Positions 26,300 through 35,288 are shown, numbered from the stretch's first letter. The stretch: DNA of 64,000 nucleotides from Bacteroidales bacterium (GCA_029210565.1 JARGFQ010000013.1:20148-84147); one strand, 5' to 3'. Numbers and translations: made by a program. Notes: generated from the sequence alone by a model not told the origin.

Positions 26300-29017
26300 A
26301 TGAAACATAACAGACTGATTATCTTTATTTTACTGCTTGCATTCTCCTGCGGCAGCATGGCTGCCCAGCAGGGTACCGTCAAAGGAACAATAACAAGCAA
26401 AAACAGCAGTACACCCCTGGCGGGGGCGCTGATAACCGATGCATCAGGAAGTGAACTGGGAAAGTCCGGCGTTGACGGCTCCTTTACTGTCAGTCTCGAT
26501 GAGGGGAAACAGATGCTTTTCATCAACATGACCGACTATGAACAGGCGATCGTCAGCGTCACGGTTACAGCCGGTGAGACAACCGAGATCGGTGCCGTGG
26601 AACTTCCCGAAATGGCAGGCTTCATGATGGACATAGGCTCCGTCAGCATCATGGAGGGTTTTTCCGAAGACGGTTTCGAGACACAGTCGATACATGGCGT
26701 CCTCAGCGCTTCGGCGGATATCTTTATGAGCACGGCAGCCTATACCTTCGGGCAGGTCATGTACAGGAAGAGGGGTTATGACAATAACTACCAGAACGTA
26801 AGCCTTAACGGATTTGTAGTCAATGATATAGAATCAGGCGCACCCTACTGGTCGAACTGGGGCGGACTTAACGACGTCATGCGTAGCTCCGTGGTCAGCT
26901 CCGGGCCGGAACCTATCGGCTTCCTCTTTGAACCGGTGGGCGGTGCCACACGCATCAACACCAGGGCATCGGTATACCGGTCAGGCATCCGAGCTGTCTA
27001 TTCCCGCTCGAACCGCACCTATCCCAACAGGGCCATGCTGACCTACAGCACCGGACTGCTGAACAGTAACTGGGCCGTGACCGGAAGCTACTCAAGACGG
27101 TGGGGTGAGCAAGGCTACAAGGAGGGCACCTTCTATGACGCCAACTCCTTCTTCCTGTCGGTGGAGAAGAAGATCAACAGTCGTCACAGCCTGAACCTGA
27201 CCGCCCTGGATGCAATGTACCGGAGAGGCGTTGGCGGAGGCGCCACACAGGAGGTCTATGATCTCGCCGGTGACAACTACTATAATCCCTATTGGGGTTA
27301 CCAGGACGGTGAGGTACGCAGTGCACGCGTCAGAAGCAGCAACAAGCCGCTGCTGACCCTCGCCCACATCTGGAAACCATCGGATAAACTCGACATACAG
27401 ACGACAGCCGGCTACTGGTTCGGGAAGGGCGGATATACAGCCCTCAACTGGTATGACGTGCTGGATCCCAGACCCGATTACTACCGCAAACTACCAGGAT
27501 ATTTCTATGATGAATCGGATATAGACCGCATTACTGATGCCTGGCAGTCCGATCCGTCGGTCAGCCATATCGACTGGGACCATTTTTATTACGCCAACAG
27601 CAAGAATATTTACACTGTATATAATGAAGGGGGAGTTGAAGGCAACAGTCTCACCGGTAACCGCTCAAAGTATATCATCGAAGACCGTCGCAACGACCTC
27701 TCGCAATTCCAGTTCAACAGCCGGGCTTCGTGGAACATTGCATCAGGGATGAACCTTACCGGTGGCCTGCTGGTCGATATCTACCGGGGGCACAACTTCA
27801 ACGTGATAAGCGATCTGCTCGGGGGCGACTACTGGCTTGATGTTGACCAGTTTGCCGAAAGGGATTATCCCAACAATCCTGAAGCCTATCAGAACGACCT
27901 GAACAATCCTGACAACGCCGTCACCGAGGGTGAGACATTCGGGAACAGCTATTATGCCTTTCAGCGTGGCGCCATCCTCTGGGGAACAGGCACATACACC
28001 GGCAACCGTTACAAGCTCTATCTCAGCGCCCACGCAAAATATACGGCCATGTGGCGAGAGGGACTGATGCGCAAGGGACTTTTTCCCGATAACTCTTTCG
28101 GAGAGTCGGAAAGACTCGATTTTCCGACCTGGGGTGTCAAGGCAGGTGGCGACTACCGCTTCACCGGCCGCCACATGATAATATTCAACACCCTCATAAC
28201 CACCAATCCCCCGCTCTTCAGAAACAGCTTCCTCTCACCACGCACACGCAATACTCTGACACCTGAGCTCCGTGAGGAGATGATATTCTCCGGTGATGTG
28301 AGTTACGTGCTCCGCTCACCCGTGGTTACAGGAAGGATGACGGCCTACTATACCCGCTTCATGAACCAGACCGAGGTGACAAGCTTCTACCACGATGAGT
28401 GGAGGACCCTTGTCAACTATGCCATGACAGGCATCGACAAGGAGAACTACGGCATCGAAGCCGGTGCAGAGATAGGCATCACCTCCGAATTGACGGTAAA
28501 CGCCGTGGCATCGCTGGGACAGTACCTCTGGATCAGCAATCCCGACATCACCATCACTCAGGACAACAACAGCCAGGTACTCAGCAAGGAGGAGGTATGG
28601 ATACAGTACTTCAGGCAGAGTGGCACACCGCAGACTGCCCTGGCACTGGGTATCGAATACAACTCCTCAAGGTTCTGGTGGGCGGGCATCACCGGCAGCT
28701 ACTATGACAACATCTACCTTGATTTCAATCCTGTCACACGCACAAAAGACGACACAGGATACTACCCCTACTGGGACTACCAGCAGAAGGCTGACCCCGG
28801 ATTCCTGGTAGATATCTTCGTCGGCAAGTCATGGAGGATTGACGACGTATACGTTACCCTGAGCGCCAATCTCAGCAATGTCCTTGATAACCGTACCGTG
28901 ATCACGGGAGGTTACGAACAGTACCGCTATGACCCTGAAAGGCCTGACCTGTTCCAGCCGCGGGTCTATTACGCCAACGGCTTTAACTACTTCATTAATC
29001 TCAGTATCAGGTACTAA
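26300..29017 (+). CDS. TonB-dependent receptor with carboxypeptidase-like N-terminal domain
   Basis: A 905-residue outer-membrane receptor energised by TonB. After a signal peptide (MKHNRLIIFILLLAFSCGSMAAQQ) comes a CarboxypepD_reg-like beta-sandwich (GTVKGTITSKNSSTPLAGALITD), then a plug domain (about 140-260, with NYQNVSLNGFVVNDIESG) and a barrel of alternating aromatic strands ending FNYFINLSIRY. The ATG at 26300 is chosen because the upstream frame reads through repeat-like DNA. No SusD-type lipoprotein follows; instead two DUF5689 lipoproteins do, 21 bp downstream and then close together. This suggests a dedicated uptake system, inferred to handle nucleic-acid or phosphoester products because of the nearby nucleases. 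Confidence 0.9.
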   Translation: MKHNRLIIFILLLAFSCGSMAAQQGTVKGTITSKNSSTPLAGALITDASGSELGKSGVDGSFTVSLDEGKQMLFINMTDYEQAIVSVTVTAGETTEIGAVELPEMAGFMMDIGSVSIMEGFSEDGFETQSIHGVLSASADIFMSTAAYTFGQVMYRKRGYDNNYQNVSLNGFVVNDIESGAPYWSNWGGLNDVMRSSVVSSGPEPIGFLFEPVGGATRINTRASVYRSGIRAVYSRSNRTYPNRAMLTYSTGLLNSNWAVTGSYSRRWGEQGYKEGTFYDANSFFLSVEKKINSRHSLNLTALDAMYRRGVGGGATQEVYDLAGDNYYNPYWGYQDGEVRSARVRSSNKPLLTLAHIWKPSDKLDIQTTAGYWFGKGGYTALNWYDVLDPRPDYYRKLPGYFYDESDIDRITDAWQSDPSVSHIDWDHFYYANSKNIYTVYNEGGVEGNSLTGNRSKYIIEDRRNDLSQFQFNSRASWNIASGMNLTGGLLVDIYRGHNFNVISDLLGGDYWLDVDQFAERDYPNNPEAYQNDLNNPDNAVTEGETFGNSYYAFQRGAILWGTGTYTGNRYKLYLSAHAKYTAMWREGLMRKGLFPDNSFGESERLDFPTWGVKAGGDYRFTGRHMIIFNTLITTNPPLFRNSFLSPRTRNTLTPELREEMIFSGDVSYVLRSPVVTGRMTAYYTRFMNQTEVTSFYHDEWRTLVNYAMTGIDKENYGIEAGAEIGITSELTVNAVASLGQYLWISNPDITITQDNNSQVLSKEEVWIQYFRQSGTPQTALALGIEYNSSRFWWAGITGSYYDNIYLDFNPVTRTKDDTGYYPYWDYQQKADPGFLVDIFVGKSWRIDDVYVTLSANLSNVLDNRTVITGGYEQYRYDPERPDLFQPRVYYANGFNYFINLSIRY

Positions 29018-29038
29018 AAAATGAAGGAGGAACAGATC

Positions 29039-30403
29039 ATGGAAAAAATCAGATGTATATACAGACTTATTGCAGTAGTGACCCTGTTGCTTTTTGCGGT
29101 TTCATGCAGCGACAATAACGAAACACCGCCCCCGGAAAAGTTGTTCATTCCCGGGGAGATAGTAACCGTACAGCAGGTCAGGGCGCTCTACGCTGATCAG
29201 TTGGCCATATCAGACTATACCCAGCGTCATCCCGTGGAGATTGTTAACGACTGGGCATTGCTCGGCGTCATTACCGCCAGTGACAAGGAGGACGGCAACT
29301 TCTACAAGGAAGCTTACATCGAAGATGCCACCGGCGGGCTGAGACTGGTTTTTGAAGCTACCAGCGGAATTTATATCGGGGACTCTGTCATTGTCAACGT
29401 AAAGGGACTGTGGCTTGGTGACTACGGCAACTTCTGGCAACTGGGCGGCGTGCCGTATTACCAGCAGGACGGCACAGTAAGGGTCGGAGGAATGAATATG
29501 GACAAGCAGTGTCTGAAGCTCTCCATAGGCAATCCCACCTACCCTGCAGCGGTGACAATAACCCAGGCTCGGAGCAGTGCTTACCTCGGACGACTGGTGA
29601 GGTTCGACGGGGTGCAGTTCACCGATGCCATGACAGGGCGCACATGGGCTAACGCTGTTGACCAGGTGACGGAGAACAGAACGCTGGAGGACTGTGACAG
29701 TAAGACCATCATAGTGCGTACCAGCGGCTACTCCGCAGCAGCCGGAGAGCTGCTTCCGTCAGGAAACGGATCGATCACCGGTATTGTCACAATCTTCAAC
29801 GGGACCTACCAGTTCCTGGTGCGCGATTTTGATGAGGTGGATATGACCGGGACCAGGTGCGGTGTGGTGGAACAGCCCCTTGGTACTCCTGTTGAGACCC
29901 TCAGCGAGGACTTTGAGGGCTTCGGCGATGATGATGACATCTACATAAGCGGTTGGCAGAATATTGCGACTGCCGGCGGCCGCATATGGCTCGCTCAGGT
30001 CTATAGCAGCAACAGCTATGCACAGGCTACGGGATATTACTCCAACCTCGCCTCAATGGTTACCTGGCTTATCACAAGGCCGGTAACCATCTCATCGCAG
30101 AAGGTGCTTACCTTCCAGACCGCCAAAGCCTACTGGGCACATACCGGGACCAACTTCCCCATGGAGGTTCTCGCCTCAACCAACTATAACGGTAACGACA
30201 TTGCTGCTGCAACATGGACTCCACTAACGGCTGTGATGGCTCAGCAGAGCGACCCGGACCACACTTTCATTAATTCAGGAAACGTCAACCTGCCTGTTGC
30301 TGCCGGAAAATCGGCCGTGATTGCGTTTAAATACATGGGCAGCGACACTGAGAGCACATCCTACCGCATTGATAACATTGCCGTTACGGCAGCAGGGAAA
30401 TAA
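29039..30403 (+). CDS. DUF5689 lipoprotein with jelly-roll C-terminus (1)
   Basis: A 454-residue lipoprotein: the signal MEKIRCIYRLIAVVTLLLF continues AVSC with the lipidated cysteine, then SDNNETPPPEK. Residues about 35-270 form a DUF5689 region (ALLGVITASDKEDGNFYKEAYIEDATGGLRL, GNGSITGIVTIFNGTYQFLVRD) resembling an OB-fold pair. The rest is a choice-of-anchor-J-like domain (WQNIATAGGRIWL ... SYRIDNIAVTAAG). The ATG at 29039 is preferred over 29021 because a full AAGGAGG sits 8 nt before it, a rare strong Shine-Dalgarno for this phylum. It follows the TonB receptor by 21 bp, so it is probably its surface-exposed partner. Confidence 0.87.
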   Translation: MEKIRCIYRLIAVVTLLLFAVSCSDNNETPPPEKLFIPGEIVTVQQVRALYADQLAISDYTQRHPVEIVNDWALLGVITASDKEDGNFYKEAYIEDATGGLRLVFEATSGIYIGDSVIVNVKGLWLGDYGNFWQLGGVPYYQQDGTVRVGGMNMDKQCLKLSIGNPTYPAAVTITQARSSAYLGRLVRFDGVQFTDAMTGRTWANAVDQVTENRTLEDCDSKTIIVRTSGYSAAAGELLPSGNGSITGIVTIFNGTYQFLVRDFDEVDMTGTRCGVVEQPLGTPVETLSEDFEGFGDDDDIYISGWQNIATAGGRIWLAQVYSSNSYAQATGYYSNLASMVTWLITRPVTISSQKVLTFQTAKAYWAHTGTNFPMEVLASTNYNGNDIAAATWTPLTAVMAQQSDPDHTFINSGNVNLPVAAGKSAVIAFKYMGSDTESTSYRIDNIAVTAAGK

Positions 30404-30412
30404 TATCCGGAT

Positions 30413-31633
30413 ATGAAGATCAAAACCATATTTCAGCTTACACTTGCAGCCTTTATAATTGTCTCCTGGTCATGCAGTCGTGAACCTGTTCCCCCTCCTG
30501 AACCACAGATAGACTATATCACCATCGAACAGCTCAGGATGATGCATGGACAGGGAATCGTCACTGTAGACACGAACGTTTATATCCAGGGTATTGTAAC
30601 ACTCACCCCTGAACTTGGCAACATCCCTGACTTCGTGGCTTATATCCAGGATACTACCGCGGGAATCTGCATGACGGTCAGCGGTAACAACACCTTCTCA
30701 CGTGACTCCGAGGTCAAAATACTGTGTCGCGATGTCTCTTTCACAGTCTATAACGGACTGCTGCAGTTTGGTGACATCAGTATCGCCGACCAGACATCAC
30801 TGATAAGCCTCACCCCTCCGGTGCTTGAGCCTGAGACAGTAACCATTCCCGAAGTTCTTTCCGGCGATTACCAGGCCGAATATGTCAGGATAGAGAATGT
30901 GCAGTTTGCAGAGCCGGGCACCTGGTCCGGGGAGAACATCCTGACAGACTGTAGTGACGAGTTGGAGGTATATACCCGCTCTGACGCCACCTTCTCGTCA
31001 GAGACACTGCCGGCAGGCAACGGGTTCATTAAGGGGCTCGTCTCCGAATACAACGGCATACAGTTACTGATCAGGGACGACACTGAAAACGGGATGACCG
31101 GCGAGAGGTGCGGCGGCGCAGGTACGGTTTACCTGACGCAGGACTTCTCGACGCTTGTCAGGTATGCGGATGTGAGCACCCTGGCCGGGTGGAATACCTA
31201 CCCGCAGGCTGGGACAAAAACATGGTACGGCAACGAGGTGTACGGTGGCAGGTGGGTACAGGCCACAGCACACGAATCAGGAGAAGCCTCGGTAATCACC
31301 TGGATGATAGCCCCGGTCATCGACCTCACCCTGGCAACAGAGCCATACCTGCTCTTTGATAGTGCCGACGGGTACGACAACGGTGCAACCTTGAAGCTTT
31401 ATGTCTCGACCGACTATGACGGATCGGCAACACCCTGGACTTCAACATGGAGTGAGAAGAGCTTTAACCTGCCTGTCATTAATACCCAGGGGTTTAGCCT
31501 GTTTGCCAGCTCGGGAGAGATTGACCTCTCTGCATACAATGGCAGTCAGCTCTGGATAGCCTGGGTATATGACGGCGGCACCGGCCGCACGACCACCTGG
31601 GAGGTGGATAACGTCCTTGTGGCGGAGAAATGA
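30413..31633 (+). CDS. DUF5689 lipoprotein with jelly-roll C-terminus (2)
   Basis: A 406-residue lipoprotein paralogous to the previous gene, 9 bp downstream. The signal MKIKTIFQLTLAAFIIVSWSC carries the lipid-accepting cysteine. The DUF5689 region reads NVYIQGIVTLTPELGNIPDFVAYIQDTTAGI and GNGFIKGLVSEYNGIQLLIRD; the C-terminal jelly roll ends TTWEVDNVLVAEK. Aligned by eye the two proteins share layout but modest identity, so they may bind different faces or ligands. OB-like folds often bind oligonucleotides or sugars; a role in presenting ligand to the TonB receptor is inference. Confidence 0.87.
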   Translation: MKIKTIFQLTLAAFIIVSWSCSREPVPPPEPQIDYITIEQLRMMHGQGIVTVDTNVYIQGIVTLTPELGNIPDFVAYIQDTTAGICMTVSGNNTFSRDSEVKILCRDVSFTVYNGLLQFGDISIADQTSLISLTPPVLEPETVTIPEVLSGDYQAEYVRIENVQFAEPGTWSGENILTDCSDELEVYTRSDATFSSETLPAGNGFIKGLVSEYNGIQLLIRDDTENGMTGERCGGAGTVYLTQDFSTLVRYADVSTLAGWNTYPQAGTKTWYGNEVYGGRWVQATAHESGEASVITWMIAPVIDLTLATEPYLLFDSADGYDNGATLKLYVSTDYDGSATPWTSTWSEKSFNLPVINTQGFSLFASSGEIDLSAYNGSQLWIAWVYDGGTGRTTTWEVDNVLVAEK

Positions 31634-31684
31634 TTTTTATAAACCCGTAGTGATTTCAGATTTTTGAGGTCTGGCGGACCCTTC

Positions 31685-31754
31685 AAAAATCGAAAATCGC
31701 ACATCGCAATATTGACAATTCCACATCGCAAAATCGAAAATCGCACATCGCAAA
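31685..31754. repeat. ATCGCA-type intergenic repeat (two copies)
   Basis: A 24-bp unit, AAAATCGAAAATCGCA followed by CATCGCAA, occurs at 31686-31709 and exactly again at 31730-31753, 44 bp apart, just before the endonuclease I start. A related heptad repeat lies at 56626-56660. Confidence 0.75.
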
Positions 31755-31755
31755 T

Positions 31756-32826
31756 ATGTTGAAGAGCCTCCCAACTCTGATCCTGCTATTCTGCCTGACG
31801 AGTCAAATTGCCGGCCAGCCGCCCGAGGGATACTACAACGGCGCCGCTGATCTCACGGGAAAAGCTCTTCAACAGTCGCTCCATGATATCATCGACGAAC
31901 ATACGCAGCTGGAATACAGTGATCTGTGGCAGTGCTTCTCCACCACCGACATCAAGAGTGACGGGGTAACAATATGGGACATTTATTCCGACATTCCCGG
32001 CGGCACTCCGGTTTATGTCTATACCCTCTTCAGCGGGCAGTGCGGCAACTACGACAGTGAGGGCGACTGCTACAACAGGGAGCACTCATTCCCCAAAAGC
32101 TGGTTCAACGATGCGCTGCCGATGTATACCGACCTGTTTCATATTTACCCCACCGATGGCTGGGTTAACAATAAAAGAGGTAACCTGCCCTACGGCGAAA
32201 CCTCCTCGCCGTCCTGGACATCGACCAACGGAAGCATGGTCGGCCCATCCTCGGTGGCAGGCTATGTCGGTGCCGTCTTTGAGCCTGTTGACGAGTACAA
32301 AGGCGACCTGGCCCGTACCTATTTTTATATGGCAACCCGATACTTCGGCGAAGACAGTCTGTGGCCCGGCAGTGACATGACTGAAGGTGCGCAGCCGAAG
32401 CCCTGGGCGCTGGTGATGCTGCTTGACTGGCACCGGGCTGACACCATCAGCCTCAAGGAACGAAATCGTAATAACGCGGTATACAAATACCAGGGAAACC
32501 GCAATCCGTTCATCGACGAGCCGTTATACGCCGAAAAGATATGGGGAACACTCAATGCCATTGAGGAGACTGCAGAGAGCAGGGTTTCAATGACCCTCTA
32601 CCCCAACCCGGCACAGGACTATCTGAATATCAGCATCTCAGGCTACGTGTGCAACGGAGTCGTGGCATTTATCTATGATACCGGCGGATGCCTGGTGATG
32701 ACGGCAACGGTTGATGACAGCGTTACAACCGTTAGCACTGAAGGGCTTCCATCCGGTCTCTACTTCCTGAGTGTGGCATGTGAAGGACAGGTTTCCACCG
32801 GAGCATTTGTTGTGACTGCCAGGTAA
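31756..32826 (+). CDS. T9SS-secreted endonuclease I family protein
   Basis: A 356-residue secreted nuclease of the endonuclease I (EndA/NucM) family, which cuts DNA and RNA with little sequence preference. After a signal peptide (ending SQIAGQP) the domain shows the catalytic NREHSFPKSWF and the conserved DLFHIYPTDGWVNNKRGNLPYGE, followed by FFYMATRYF-like helices. The last 75 residues (VSMTLYPNPAQDYLNIS ... GLYFLSV) are a T9SS type A sorting domain, so the enzyme is probably secreted across the outer membrane. The gene is last in the plus-strand run after the receptor and DUF5689 genes, 122 bp downstream. Confidence 0.92.
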   Translation: MLKSLPTLILLFCLTSQIAGQPPEGYYNGAADLTGKALQQSLHDIIDEHTQLEYSDLWQCFSTTDIKSDGVTIWDIYSDIPGGTPVYVYTLFSGQCGNYDSEGDCYNREHSFPKSWFNDALPMYTDLFHIYPTDGWVNNKRGNLPYGETSSPSWTSTNGSMVGPSSVAGYVGAVFEPVDEYKGDLARTYFYMATRYFGEDSLWPGSDMTEGAQPKPWALVMLLDWHRADTISLKERNRNNAVYKYQGNRNPFIDEPLYAEKIWGTLNAIEETAESRVSMTLYPNPAQDYLNISISGYVCNGVVAFIYDTGGCLVMTATVDDSVTTVSTEGLPSGLYFLSVACEGQVSTGAFVVTAR

Positions 32827-32926
32827 TAGCTATCACATATAGCCCGGGACCAAATCCGGACTGCAAGTACCGGGCCTCTAAGAATACAATATGAATGCTT
32901 TGAGATTTTGACTGTTACAGGTGCTG

Positions 32927-33241
32927 TTATCTGGCAGCAGACTCGAGCACCAGCGTGACCACTTCCTGGCTGACAGCATCAAACATTATCTCAATGTTGT
33001 TGGTATATTCTGAATCATGACTGATGATGGCATCCTTGACCAGGAAAGTGGCAATATAATAATTGATATGGCCCATGGCCGCCTCCCTGTCAGCTTCAGG
33101 GATCATTGGCAGAAAGGCATTCTGGATATCAATAACCAGTAATGCAGGTTTAACCGGTTCCGCCGGAGCCTGAGACTGCACTGTCAGTGACGTGAATCCC
33201 ATGATGAGAATGGGCAGCAGAGAGAGGATTTTTGTTCTCAT
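32927..33241 (-). pseudogene. internally deleted isochorismatase-like exported protein
   Basis: A 104-residue frame with a signal peptide, then PALLVIDIQNAFLPMIPEAD, which is the first strand and catalytic-aspartate motif of cysteine hydrolases of the isochorismatase family. The next stretch jumps from INYYIATF to LVKDAIISHDSEYTNNIEIMFDAVSQEVV, which resembles the last helix region. The central part with the catalytic lysine and cysteine is missing, about 80-100 residues compared with a usual 180-200. The junction is in frame, so it could still make a short protein but not an active hydrolase. It is followed at 33277 by rsgA in the same direction. Confidence 0.55.
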
Positions 33242-33276
33242 GAGTTTAATTTGTTGGTGGTTATTTAATTATTGAA

Positions 33277-34291
33277 TCATTCCGGATCACTCCTTTTCTT
33301 AATCTTGTAATAGGTCTTGACAAGCTTCCCGAATTGCTTTTCCCTCCTCCGTTTTTCTGCGACGGTAGTCTGAAACCGCTCCTGCTCCTTTTGGATCTTC
33401 AGGTAGTTTTCGTAAGATTCCCTGCTGATACTCCCATTGTCCACCGCATCAATTACCGCACAACCTGCTTCACCGACATGCCTACAGTCGGGGAACCTGC
33501 ATCTCTGCGCAAGCTCATGGATATCTTCAAACGTTGCGGCGATTCCGTCACCGTCATCAGTCATACCAAGTTCTTTCATGCCGGGAGTGTCAATGATAAT
33601 ACCTCCGTTTTCAAGAACAAAAAGCTCACGGTGTTCAGTCACATGCCTTCCTTTGTTGGTGCTCCGACTGATCTCCCCGGTTCTTAGCACCTCCTTCTGC
33701 AGGAGGTTATTGATCAATGTCGATTTACCCACCCCCGATGAGCCGATCACACAGTAGGTCCTGCCCTTTTCCATGAAACTCAGGATACGGTCAATACCGT
33801 CGCGGGTGGTGTTGCTGAGGAGGATACAGTTCACCTGCCTTCCCCTCGTCTCAAGTTCATTCAGTGCGGCACTGATCTCATCCTCCGTTACGAGGTCAAT
33901 CTTGCTCAGCACCAGTACCGGCTCGATACCAGCTGAATGACAAATGGTAAGATACCGTTCCAGCCTGTTGACACTGAAATTGTTGTTGATAGCCTTTACT
34001 ATAAAGGCAATATCAATATTGGCAGCGATAACCTGTTTTTCACCCGGTCTGCCCACAGCCCTCCTGGCAAGAAGAGATTTCCTGGGAAGGATTTTGTTGA
34101 TGAAGGCCTGCCCCCCCCTCATAAACCGTCATTGCCACCCAGTCGCCCACGGCAGGGAAATCCTCCCTGGAAGCAGCTGAGTAACGCAGATTGCCTGTTA
34201 TCTCGGCATCATACTCCTGCTCTCCGTCAGTGACAACATATCTCTCACGATGTTCCTGCGTGACCCGCCCTTTGATAAATCCTGATTCCAT
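33277..34291 (-). pseudogene. rsgA: ribosome-maturation GTPase RsgA, split by a +1 frameshift at a G8 tract
   Basis: RsgA is a circularly permuted GTPase that checks late 30S assembly. The OB-fold start (MESGFIKGRVTQEHRERYVV ... FPAVGDWVAMTVYE) reads from ATG 34291 to about 34119 in one frame. The permuted GTPase with VLSKIDL, GSSGVGKSTLINNLL, IIDTPGMKELG and the zinc knuckle CRFPDCRHVGEAGCAVIDAV continues in another frame to 33277. The switch falls at eight consecutive G (minus strand; C at 34111-34118). Seven G would restore EGGQAFINKILPR in frame. It may be a sequencing slip, a slippage-controlled switch or a real mutation. The ATG lies 3 nt after the fic stop codon. Confidence 0.8.
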
Positions 34292-34294
34292 CTG

Positions 34295-35260
34295 TTATAT
34301 GTACCTGTATCGCGTCATCCTCTTATCTCCCGTTTTCTCCAGTATGCCTTCCGTAACTGCATGTTTTAAGTCACGACTGGCCGTTGCGCCTGAGATATCT
34401 TTAAACGTTCGAAGATAATCCTTCCGCGAAAAATATTCACTCCCTGTCTTTTCCCTGAAAATCTCTATCCTGTCGCTCTTTGTCCGTGGCAGGTTTTGTG
34501 TGGCAAGCAATTGCTCCAGCGAATCATCTATAATCTGAAGCATAAACTCAATAAATCCGGTTGATTCCCCCTTGTTGTCAGATTCACCCAGTATTCTGTA
34601 ATAATCAGATTGTCTTTCTTTAATCAGTGTCTCTATTGGAAGAAACTCAAAGACCGGCGAATATTGTCTGAGTATTAAAGTCTGCCAGAGCCTTCCCATT
34701 CTTCCGTTTCCATCCATAAATGGATGTATGAATTCCATTTCGTAGTGAAAAACACAACTCTTGATAAGGAGCAGATCCTCGTCCTTTCTCAGGTAATCAA
34801 AAAGCTCCTTCATCAGAGACCTGACAATGTTACCGGGAGGTGCCACGTGAGTAAAAGCCGAACCTTTCAGAATACCGACTGATTTTGTTCTCATTTTCCC
34901 GGGCTGCTCAACAAGTCCATCCATCAGTATAGCATGAGCCCTGCAAAATGAGGTGATGCTCATCGGGTTGAACTGTGAGAGATCATCATAAACCCTTACT
35001 GCATTCAATACCTCAAGAATCTCTCTTTTCGGTGCAATGATCCTCTTATTATCAAGGATTGAAGTAACCTGGTCAAGTGACAGAGAATTACCTTCAATTT
35101 CAAGGGAAGAATGGATTGTCTTTATCTTGCTTTTCCTTCTTAATTCAGGAGCCGGCCTATGTAGGAAAGCTGCATTAACCTCGCCTATCTTCTCCGAAAC
35201 AGAGACGATCAGTACAAGAATCTCCGGGTTTATCCGATAAGGGGGTTTCATTTTGTTCAT
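34295..35260 (-). CDS. Fic family protein (class II, self-inhibited) with winged-helix tail
   Basis: A 321-residue Fic protein, predicted to transfer AMP or another nucleotide moiety onto target proteins. The complete active-site motif HPFMDGNGRMGR is at residues 179-190, and the inhibitory helix motif SSLEIEGN at 51-58 fits (S/T)xxxE(G/N), so the protein is class II with its brake N-terminal. The C-terminal 70 residues (EYFSRKDYLRTFKDISGATASRDLKHAV ... RMTRYRYI) look like a winged helix. It is the first gene of a two-gene unit with rsgA (3-nt gap). A tandem palindrome lies 3 nt before its ATG, suggesting autoregulation. Targets are unknown. Confidence 0.92.
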   Translation of the reverse strand: MNKMKPPYRINPEILVLIVSVSEKIGEVNAAFLHRPAPELRRKSKIKTIHSSLEIEGNSLSLDQVTSILDNKRIIAPKREILEVLNAVRVYDDLSQFNPMSITSFCRAHAILMDGLVEQPGKMRTKSVGILKGSAFTHVAPPGNIVRSLMKELFDYLRKDEDLLLIKSCVFHYEMEFIHPFMDGNGRMGRLWQTLILRQYSPVFEFLPIETLIKERQSDYYRILGESDNKGESTGFIEFMLQIIDDSLEQLLATQNLPRTKSDRIEIFREKTGSEYFSRKDYLRTFKDISGATASRDLKHAVTEGILEKTGDKRMTRYRYI

Positions 35261-35262
35261 TC

Positions 35263-35288
35263 ATGATAGTATCAAATGATACTATCAT
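35263..35288 (-). promoter_or_regulatory. tandem TGATA-N-TATCA operator at the fic start
   Basis: Two palindromic 11-mers, TGATAGTATCA (35264-35274) and TGATACTATCA (35277-35287), lie 2 bp apart; together they also form an 11-bp inverted repeat with a 4-nt spacer. The element ends 3 nt before the fic ATG (35260), where a bound repressor would block transcription or initiation. Confidence 0.7.
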
